A stretch of 14,392 bases of DNA from Clostridiales bacterium. GTDB lineage: Bacteria; Bacillota; Clostridia; Lachnospirales; WQUN01. The stretch is taken from assembly GCA_031254075.1 (NCBI GenBank), contig JAIRVD010000077.1:1-14392 (forward strand), in the 5' to 3' direction. Below are positions 1 through 5,509 of the stretch, piece by piece (position 1 is the stretch's first letter; the number at the start of each line of letters is the position of its first letter). Both the position numbers and the translations under genes were made by a program. The notes under the pieces are model-generated. The model had not been told where the DNA came from. It was given only the letters and a program-made list of their open reading frames with translations, and did not search any database.

Positions 1-842
1 AGGCGTGTTGCGGCGACGGTGTTGCATCCGTGCGCGATATTAGCGAACGGACCGCCGTGAATTATTGCGGGCGTTCCTTCAAGCGTTTGAACGAGGTTAG
101 GGTCGAACGCGTCTTTTAACAGTGCCGCCATTGCGCCGACAGCTTGCAAATCGTCGGCGGTTATCGGTTTTCCTTCATAAGAATATGCCACTACTACATT
201 AGATAAATTATTTTTCAAATCAGAAATGCTTTCCGATAAACAGAACACCGCCATTATCTCCGATGCCGCCGTAATGTCAAAACCATCTTCGCGCGGAGTG
301 CCGTTGAATTTTCCGCCGAATCCCGTTGTGATATTGCGAAGCTGACGGTCGTTCATGTCGAGTGCGCGTTTGTAGACGATTTGCCTGGGGTCGATACCAA
401 GCAGGTTGCCTTGCTGAATATGGTTGTCGAGCATCGCGGCAAGTAAATTATGCGCCGCGGTAATCGCATGAAGGTCGCCTGTAAAATGTAAATTAATATC
501 CTCCATCGGAACAACCTGCGCGTAACCTCCGCCCGTTGCGCCGCCCTTCATTCCGAAAACGGGGCCGAGCGACGGTTCGCGAATACAAATAACCGCGTTT
601 TTCCCAAGCCGTGTAAATGCGTCGCCCAAGCCAATCGTCGTAGTTGTTTTTCCTTCGCCCGCAGGCGTCGGCGAAATCGCCGTTACCAAAACGACTTTGC
701 CGGGCGATTTTTGAGTTTTATGTTTATAATCAATTTTCGCTTTGTATTTACCAAACGGTGAAATTTTCACCTCCAACTTCTCAGCGATTTCCGAAATCGG
801 TCTAATCGTTGCCGCTTGGGCGATTTCAATGTCTGTTTTCAT
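1..842 (-). CDS. fhs: Formate-tetrahydrofolate ligase, N-terminal half (runs off left edge)
   Basis: This enzyme makes 10-formyl-THF from formate, ATP and tetrahydrofolate in the cytosol. It feeds purine and one-carbon metabolism and, in acetogens, the methyl branch of the Wood-Ljungdahl pathway. About 280 of the family's usual roughly 555 residues are present. The reading frame is open to the left edge, so the gene is cut by the window, not broken. Visible family features are the opening [10 protein letters not shown], the nucleotide-binding loop [10 protein letters not shown] at residues 58-67, then [19 protein letters not shown] and the stretch around [15 protein letters not shown]. The start ATG (842-840) overlaps the stop of the upstream protease gene as ATGA. 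A strong GGAGG lies 8 nt upstream, inside that gene, so the two are probably translationally coupled. Identification is very secure; the left boundary is set by the window. Confidence 0.97.
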   Translation of the reverse strand, partial: MKTDIEIAQAATIRPISEIAEKLEVKISPFGKYKAKIDYKHKTQKSPGKVVLVTAISPTPAGEGKTTTTIGLGDAFTRLGKNAVICIREPSLGPVFGMKGGATGGGYAQVVPMEDINLHFTGDLHAITAAHNLLAAMLDNHIQQGNLLGIDPRQIVYKRALDMNDRQLRNITTGFGGKFNGTPREDGFDITAASEIMAVFCLSESISDLKNNLSNVVVAYSYEGKPITADDLQAVGAMAALLKDAFDPNLVQTLEGTPAIIHGGPFANIAHGCNTVAATR

Positions 843-1924
843 GTGCGTTTCCTCCGCTCTTCCGATATATTATCAATGACTTTTATTAATTCTCTCTCGT
901 TTTCGATTTCTGAGACAATCGGATAATTGGGGCATGTTTTTTCAAACGCCGCAAGTGCCTCCGCCGCTTTTTCGTTGTCGCGCGAAACGAGTTTTTCGTA
1001 GGCGTACATCAGTCTGTGTCTGGACAAATGCGTTTTTGTTGTTCCCATATATTTTTTCAGCTCAGGCGTATAAAGGTTTTCGATTTCTTCTTCGTTTAAT
1101 ATTTTTAAAAACAGCAATTCGCAACGCGTTTCGTTTTTAAGCAGCTCGATTAGTTTTTCGCCCTTGCCGAGAATTTCTTCTGCAAGAATTTTCGCTTCAT
1201 CAAAATTATGCAAATCAATCAAACGCGCCAATCCCATTGTTGCTAAGTTTCCCGCTACCGGGTCGTTGAAATCGCAGTCATCGGAAAACTCAAACCATTC
1301 TGCCGGAAGCTCTTTCATTCTTTCGCCCGCGGAAATTCTTGCGTATGCTTTCAGCACAATCCAATTGGCGCGGCGCGATTTTTTGTTTTTTCGAAGTGAG
1401 TTAAAAACGTATCCGTCTGTCGCAATGCCTTCCATTTTTAACGGAAGAATATTAATTATTCCGAAAATCCCGGGAACGACAAGTATCAACATAATCCATA
1501 AATTATGAGAAAAAAGCGCAAAAAATATTACGCTTATAAATAAATTCATAAGCGAACCGCCCAAGTAGTAAAGCGCAAAAACATTTTCGTTTTCGGGCGA
1601 CTCCATCAAGCATTGTCCGCCCGTGCCGGGAAGATTGTATTTTTTGATTTTCAGTTTTTCATTATCCTTGATAATCATTATGTTGAAAACTCGAAACGAA
1701 ACGAATTTATAACCGCTTAAAAGTCCGCCGATTAAATGCCCCGTTTCGTGCAGAATTAAATGCAAAATAAATCCGAAAAATGTAAGCGCGAGACCGATTA
1801 AAAACACAAAAAACCTTACGGAAGAATCTTTTTCCGCATCGACGCCGATTAAAATTACAATTGCAATGCCAATCGCTGCCCCAATGAGAAACTGCAACAG
1901 AAATTTTAATATTTTTTTTATCAT
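839..1924 (-). CDS. M50-like intramembrane zinc metalloprotease with helical cytosolic tail
   Basis: The 361-residue protein has hydrophobic segments at about residues 8-28 and 38-58. The second runs directly into HETGH (59-63), the zinc-binding HExxH signature of site-2-type proteases. Further hydrophobic stretches span about 115-160. They include GGSLMN (122-127) and an NILP motif at 158-161, followed by a DG at 170-171. The usual M50 signature is NxxPxxPxDG, so here the gap before DG is longer than normal. No PDZ domain is visible. From about residue 175 onward the protein is soluble and rich in Leu, Glu and Lys helices, possibly TPR-like. Such proteases usually cut membrane-bound regulators, but no substrate is evident here. 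A GGGAGAG site (1931-1937) lies 6 nt before the ATG. It sits between ttcA and fhs in one direction. An inactive protease-like homologue cannot be excluded. Confidence 0.75.
   Translation of the reverse strand: MIKKILKFLLQFLIGAAIGIAIVILIGVDAEKDSSVRFFVFLIGLALTFFGFILHLILHETGHLIGGLLSGYKFVSFRVFNIMIIKDNEKLKIKKYNLPGTGGQCLMESPENENVFALYYLGGSLMNLFISVIFFALFSHNLWIMLILVVPGIFGIINILPLKMEGIATDGYVFNSLRKNKKSRRANWIVLKAYARISAGERMKELPAEWFEFSDDCDFNDPVAGNLATMGLARLIDLHNFDEAKILAEEILGKGEKLIELLKNETRCELLFLKILNEEEIENLYTPELKKYMGTTKTHLSRHRLMYAYEKLVSRDNEKAAEALAAFEKTCPNYPIVSEIENERELIKVIDNISEERRKRT
851..855 (-). promoter_or_regulatory. Shine-Dalgarno of fhs inside the upstream gene
   Basis: The minus strand reads GGAGG 8 nt before the fhs ATG. 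It lies within the last codons of the protease gene. It supports the fhs start and, with the ATGA overlap, re-initiation by terminating ribosomes. Confidence 0.7.
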
Positions 1925-1969
1925 TATGAACTCTCCCGTCGGAATGTTTTTTTATTTTATCAGATACTG

Positions 1970-2782
1970 CTAATAACCATCAAGGAAACTATGTTCGACT
2001 TCGTTTAACTTGTAGCCTATCGCGGTATCCAAATTAAGCATATGTAAACTTTTGAAAACGCTTTTCTCAATGTCCTTGTTTTCTTTTTTTAAATTCTCGA
2101 TTAGCTTTTTTACCGCCTCGCGCGTTGATTCGTTTTCGCCTGAAGAGAGCGGACACGCGCATTGTATAAACGAGAGACGGTTGTAATTTTTCCAAGCAAG
2201 AATCGCCGCTTCTTCGACGCAGTACATCGGGCGGATTAATTCCATACCGGGGAAGTTGCGGCTTTTCAATTTTGGCATCATTGTTTGAAACTGCGCGCCG
2301 TAAAGCATTCCCATCAGCGTGGTTTCGACAACGTCGCTCATGTGATGTCCGAGCGCGATTTTATTGCAGCCGAGTTTTTGCGCGTTAGCGTACAAAAATC
2401 CTCTCCGCATTCTTGCGCATAAGTAGCACGGTGATTTTTTTTCCTTCGAAACAATTTCAAAAATATCCGAATCGAAAACAGTAATCGGAATTTTCAAAAA
2501 TTCCGCGTTTGATTTAATTTTCAAAAAATTTTCTTTATTGTAGCCGGGGTTCATTACAAGAAAAATTAACTCAAACGGAACATCGCTGTGGCGGTGAAGC
2601 TGTTGCATCAGCTTTGCCATAAGCATCGAATCCTTTCCGCCCGAAATGCAAATCGCGATTTTATCGTTCGCTTGAATCATTTCATATTTCTGCACACCCG
2701 AAATAAATTTCCGCCAAATTTCCCTGCGGAATTTTTTATGTATACTGCGTTCGATTTTTTGCAACGCGGTGAGTTCCTTCAT
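1970..2782 (-). CDS. ttcA: TtcA-family tRNA 2-thiocytidine synthetase
   Basis: This family is ATP- and Fe-S-dependent and adds sulfur to cytidine 32 in the anticodon loop of selected tRNAs. The 270-residue protein shows the PP-loop SGGKDS at residues 47-52 and the cysteine pair CYLC at 119-122 followed by ARMRRG. It also has GHHMSD at 145-150 and a third conserved cysteine in FIQCACP (C208 or C210). This is the layout of TtcA, where three cysteines hold the [4Fe-4S] cluster. Length is close to the family norm. The start ATG has only a weak upstream GAG-rich site, so a slightly different start is possible. It is the first gene of the leftward run ttcA-protease-fhs, with 45 nt to the next gene and no terminator between. 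A related TtcA-like thiolase is possible; the broad assignment is firm. Confidence 0.88.
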   Translation of the reverse strand: MKELTALQKIERSIHKKFRREIWRKFISGVQKYEMIQANDKIAICISGGKDSMLMAKLMQQLHRHSDVPFELIFLVMNPGYNKENFLKIKSNAEFLKIPITVFDSDIFEIVSKEKKSPCYLCARMRRGFLYANAQKLGCNKIALGHHMSDVVETTLMGMLYGAQFQTMMPKLKSRNFPGMELIRPMYCVEEAAILAWKNYNRLSFIQCACPLSSGENESTREAVKKLIENLKKENKDIEKSVFKSLHMLNLDTAIGYKLNEVEHSFLDGY

Positions 2783-2810
2783 TATATACCAGCTCGCTTC
2801 TTAAATTTAT

Positions 2811-2839
2811 TTGACAGCCAAACATATCCATTTTATAAT
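2811..2839 (+). promoter_or_regulatory. Sigma-70-type promoter of tRNA-Trp
   Basis: A perfect TTGACA (2811-2816) and a perfect TATAAT (2834-2839) are separated by 17 bp. The tRNA begins 31 nt after the -10 box, so a short leader must be removed, presumably by RNase P. It points away from ttcA. Confidence 0.88.
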
Positions 2840-2870
2840 CATCTCCGTGGGGCACCCCCCTGCCTCGCAT

Positions 2871-2943
2871 AGGGGTATAGTTCAGTTGGTAGAACGTCGG
2901 TCTCCAAAACCGGATGTCGAGGGTTCAAGTCCTTCTGCCCCTG
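2871..2943 (+). tRNA. tRNA-Trp (anticodon CCA)
   Basis: The 73-nt gene folds as a full cloverleaf. The acceptor stem is AGGGGTA (2871-2877) with TGCCCCT (2936-2942), and G2943 is the discriminator base. The D stem pairs GTTC with GAAC. The anticodon stem TCGGT/ACCGG encloses the loop CTCCAAA with anticodon CCA at 2904-2906. The T arm is GAGGG/CCTTC around TTCAAGT. The 3' CCA is not encoded and must be added after transcription. It stands alone, with its own promoter upstream and an intrinsic terminator just downstream. Position 32 of the loop is C, the base that TtcA-type enzymes modify in some tRNAs, and a ttcA gene lies head to head with it. Confidence 0.97.
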
Positions 2944-2949
2944 TGGAAT

Positions 2950-2994
2950 AAAGGTTGATTTTGCTAAAATTACATAGTGAATCAACCTTTTTTT
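2950..2994 (+). terminator. Rho-independent terminator after tRNA-Trp
   Basis: AAAGGTTGATT (2950-2960) pairs perfectly with AATCAACCTTT (2980-2990), an 11-bp stem around a 19-nt loop. The T run extends to 2994. The stem has few G-C pairs and the loop is long, so some read-through into the rhomboid gene is possible. Confidence 0.8.
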
Positions 2995-3018
2995 AACGAA
3001 ATTTTAATCAATAAAACG

Positions 3019-3024
3019 AAGGGA
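3019..3024 (+). promoter_or_regulatory. Shine-Dalgarno that sets the rhomboid start
   Basis: AAGGGA lies 8 nt before the ATG at 3033. It would touch the alternative ATG at 3024, leaving no room for initiation. It therefore favours the shorter protein that begins MEKESADKKE. Confidence 0.65.
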
Positions 3025-3032
3025 TGTGCCTT

Positions 3033-3653
3033 ATGGAAAAAGAATCGGCGGATAAAAAAGAAAGCCGCGTTTTAAAAATATTAATTTTGGGTGTTAAGAG
3101 AATTCACTACAATTCGCCTGTTATATTGACTTATGCGGCAATTTCGTTGGTTTTACTGCTTCTGGGATATATAAGCGGCGGGGTAATAACCGAATTTTTG
3201 GTTCTTCGGCCGGAATTTGGCGTACTCAATCTGTTACGAATGTTCACCTATGCGTTCGGACATGCTGATTTTACGCATTTCTTTGCGAATTTCAGTATTA
3301 TTTTATTGATAGGTCCGCTGATTGAAGAAAAACACGGTTCGAAAAAATTATTGCTTATGATGATTGTGACGGCTTTTATTACCGCGATTATTCATATAAT
3401 TTTTTTCAACACAGGGCTGCTTGGCGCAAGCGGAATTGTATTTATGCTGATTCTGTTAACGCCGTTTACTAACACGAAGACGGGAAAAATTCCGCTTACA
3501 TTGATTTTAATCGCGCTGATTTACATTGGCAGAGAAGTTTTCCTCGGAATAACCGTCGAAGACAATGTATCACGTTTCGCACATATTTTTGGCGGAATCC
3601 TCGGTGCGTGCATGGGATATTTCATAAAGGAAAAAGGCGTAAAGACGATTTAA
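3033..3653 (+). CDS. Rhomboid-family intramembrane serine protease
   Basis: This 206-residue polytopic membrane protein has a short charged cytosolic N-terminus and about six hydrophobic segments. Rhomboid hallmarks are present in order: a GHADFTHFFANF segment supplying H77, H82 and N86; GASG with the nucleophile S133; and the catalytic histidine H184 in FAHIFGG. These match the HxxxxHxxxN, GxSG and AH motifs of active rhomboids, which cut transmembrane segments within the membrane. Start 3033 is preferred over 3024 because only it has correct ribosome-site spacing. No promoter of its own is visible between the tRNA terminator and the start, so expression may come from read-through or an unrecognised promoter. 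The next gene, 70 nt downstream, encodes an anchored cell-wall-binding protein. The substrate is unknown. Confidence 0.9.
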   Translation: MEKESADKKESRVLKILILGVKRIHYNSPVILTYAAISLVLLLLGYISGGVITEFLVLRPEFGVLNLLRMFTYAFGHADFTHFFANFSIILLIGPLIEEKHGSKKLLLMMIVTAFITAIIHIIFFNTGLLGASGIVFMLILLTPFTNTKTGKIPLTLILIALIYIGREVFLGITVEDNVSRFAHIFGGILGACMGYFIKEKGVKTI

Positions 3654-3712
3654 TATATCATATTTTATCGTTGGTAAACAAAAAATCAATCACTTAGTTT
3701 TAATACAGCCGT

Positions 3713-3718
3713 GGAGGA
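3713..3718 (+). promoter_or_regulatory. Shine-Dalgarno of the peptidoglycan-binding protein
   Basis: A near-consensus GGAGGA stands 5 nt before the ATG at 3724. No convincing -35/-10 pair is visible in the 70-nt gap after the rhomboid gene, so co-transcription is plausible. Confidence 0.65.
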
Positions 3719-3723
3719 ATCGT

Positions 3724-5415
3724 ATGAAAAAGGGCACATTGGTTACGATAATTGCTGTATTCGTAGGTCTCGTAGGTTTTATAGCAGCCGTAATGGATAT
3801 AATTGACAGGTTTTCAAATACACCCGACAATGCTGTTGTTCAATCAAACTCATCGGCAACTCAACACGAACCGGATGTTTCAATTGCAGTGATGACAACG
3901 AATTTACCTGCTGTGACTGCGCCTGAGCTTGACAGGTATCCGCTATATCCGGGGGCTCCGCTTGCAAGGGGTTCCGCAAGTAATAATATTGATGATGTTA
4001 TGTTGATTCAGGAAGCCCTTAATCAAGTTGGTACTATTTATTCCGAAATAAACACATTGACCGTGGACGGAGGTTTTGGTCCGATGACCGAAGGAGCGAT
4101 TATCGCTTTTCAACGAATCATGGGGATTGAAGCAAACGGTGTTGTTGATTCGACAACATGGTATTCGATAATGGGAGCGGCAGAAAATTATATTCCGCCA
4201 CAACCAATGCAACCGATAAGCCAACCGCCGCTTGAACAGCAGCCGGTATCGCAATCAACACCGCCTCCACAGGCGGCGGCGCAGCCAACACAACAACCGA
4301 CACCGCCACCGCAGGCGACTGTCGCACCGCCGCCGACACTGCCGCCGTCACCGCCGCCGACAAACACATCGCCGCCGGTTCCCGTAACTGTAACCAATGA
4401 AGTCTCACAAGGTGCCGCAGAAATTTTTATCGGAGGAAGTGCAAACGGTCGGCTTGATAATGTAATCAGAAATGCTTGGCATTATATTGAGGTTCCGCAC
4501 AATGGTGTTTTAACCGTTGATTTCAGACAGGATTCCACATTGCGCACTTCGGTTAGTCTTTTTGCTTCAAATGCTTCGTCGTCAATTCAAAATGCAAACA
4601 ACCAGGGATTTTCGACAGCAGCGCAGTCAGGGCGGTATTACATCAGGGTTAGCCGCAGTTCGGGCGACGGGTCATACACATTGTCTGCATCTTTTGTTGC
4701 GCAAACATCACCTAACTTACGGCAAAGCAATGACGGCTCGTCCCAAAGCGCAAATCATTCGTACATCGGTATGAATAACGAAGGACATCTCGGTTATCGT
4801 ACCGCATCAAACGGGGCAGTCGATGCAAATGCTTGGTACTATATTGACGTATCTTCAAACGGTGTTTTAACAATTGACTTTGCGCAGGACTCCACACTGC
4901 GTACAACGGTATATCTTTATGCTTCAAACGCGTCTTCATCAATGAATAATGCGAGCAATCAAGGATTTTCAACGCCTGTTCAGCCCGGCAGATATTTCAT
5001 CAGGCTTAATCATCGTTCCGGTTACGGTGCTTATACGATGTCAACTTCGTTTGTTGCGCAGACGGCCGCTAATTTTCGGCAAAGTAATGATAATTCGTCC
5101 CAAAATGCAAATTACACTCAATTATATACAACTAATTACGGGCATCTCGGATATCGCGCGGCAATCGACGGCTCAACCGACACCGAAGCTTGGTATGCCA
5201 TTGATATTCATTCGGCAGGTTCGTTAACAATTGATTTTGTTCAGGATTCCACATTGCGCACATCTGTTTTTCTCTACGATTCCAATGCCTCCCGAGCCAT
5301 TGCATCGCAAAGCAACAGGGGGTTTTCCTCAAATGTTCAGCCGGGTCGGTATTATATCAGAATCAGCCGAAGCTCAGGTTATGGCGCGTTTTCATTTTCT
5401 GTTGCTTTGAATTAA
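3724..5415 (+). CDS. Anchored peptidoglycan-binding protein with three PPC-like repeats
   Basis: The 563-residue exported protein starts with MKKGT and one hydrophobic helix (about residues 5-27) without a clear cleavage site, so it is probably a signal anchor. Residues about 85-150 form a PG_binding_1-type domain with VDGGFGPMTEGAI near 114-126 and a following AFQ...G-V-D-xxTW pattern. Residues about 158-220 are a Pro/Gln/Thr-rich linker. The rest consists of three copies of a beta-rich domain resembling the bacterial pre-peptidase C-terminal (PPC) domain. Their conserved tryptophans lie at residues 252, 371 and 490, exactly 119 residues apart. Shared cores include QDSTLRT and GRYYIR or GRYFIR. 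The third copy stops before the linker sequence seen between the others. No catalytic domain is seen, so the likely role is wall attachment or adhesion. Exact function is unknown. Confidence 0.8.
   Translation: MKKGTLVTIIAVFVGLVGFIAAVMDIIDRFSNTPDNAVVQSNSSATQHEPDVSIAVMTTNLPAVTAPELDRYPLYPGAPLARGSASNNIDDVMLIQEALNQVGTIYSEINTLTVDGGFGPMTEGAIIAFQRIMGIEANGVVDSTTWYSIMGAAENYIPPQPMQPISQPPLEQQPVSQSTPPPQAAAQPTQQPTPPPQATVAPPPTLPPSPPPTNTSPPVPVTVTNEVSQGAAEIFIGGSANGRLDNVIRNAWHYIEVPHNGVLTVDFRQDSTLRTSVSLFASNASSSIQNANNQGFSTAAQSGRYYIRVSRSSGDGSYTLSASFVAQTSPNLRQSNDGSSQSANHSYIGMNNEGHLGYRTASNGAVDANAWYYIDVSSNGVLTIDFAQDSTLRTTVYLYASNASSSMNNASNQGFSTPVQPGRYFIRLNHRSGYGAYTMSTSFVAQTAANFRQSNDNSSQNANYTQLYTTNYGHLGYRAAIDGSTDTEAWYAIDIHSAGSLTIDFVQDSTLRTSVFLYDSNASRAIASQSNRGFSSNVQPGRYYIRISRSSGYGAFSFSVALN
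4195..4386 (+). repeat. Low-complexity Pro/Gln linker coding region
   Basis: This stretch is dominated by CCG, CCA, CAA and ACA codons. It encodes PQP and TPPPQA-like runs, with TPPPQA occurring twice. It separates the wall-binding domain from the PPC-like repeats and may vary in length by slippage. Confidence 0.7.
4417..5415 (+). repeat. Three in-frame tandem repeats, 357-nt period
   Basis: Equivalent positions such as the codons around the conserved Trp occur at 4471, 4828 and 5185, giving two intervals of exactly 357 nt (119 codons). Near-identical DNA persists, for example CAGGATTCCACATTGCGCAC in copies 1 and 3 and a slightly changed form in copy 2. The last copy is shortened at the C-terminus. 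Unit boundaries are approximate. Confidence 0.85.
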
Positions 5416-5438
5416 CTTTTTTGCCAATATTCCCTTCC

Positions 5439-5467
5439 TTGCGCAAACAGCGTATTTAGAATAAAAT
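5439..5467 (+). promoter_or_regulatory. Possible promoter of the activase gene
   Basis: TTGCGC (5439-5444) and TAAAAT (5462-5467) are 17 bp apart, in the 82-nt gap before the activase gene. The -10 box is good and the -35 box weak. No terminator for the preceding gene is visible. Confidence 0.35.
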
Positions 5468-5493
5468 GAATTTGTCTGAGAAAACGTCTGCGC

Positions 5494-5501
5494 AAAGGTG
5501 A
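5494..5501 (+). promoter_or_regulatory. Shine-Dalgarno that sets the activase start
   Basis: AAAGGTGA matches the 16S tail and lies 8 nt before the ATG at 5510. The upstream in-frame GTG at 5498 lies inside this site, so ATG 5510 is the likelier start. Confidence 0.7.
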
Positions 5502-5509
5502 TTAAAAGC

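Noticed and set aside
2847..2875. G-run and C-run in the tRNA leader that could form a hairpin or pair with the tRNA 5' end
   Set aside because: The stem would be only about four G-C pairs in a short leader that is removed by processing; too weak to call a regulatory element.
2871..3000. tRNA-Trp 3' end as an integration (att) site
   Set aside because: No second copy of the tRNA 3' end, integrase or phage gene occurs in the window.
4417..5415. Periodic repeats considered as a CRISPR array or insertion
   Set aside because: The 357-nt period is in frame and codes for a repeated beta-domain; the units are far too long for CRISPR repeats.
5498..5509. GTG start for the activase gene
   Set aside because: The GTG lies inside the AAAGGTGA ribosome site that is well spaced for the ATG at 5510.
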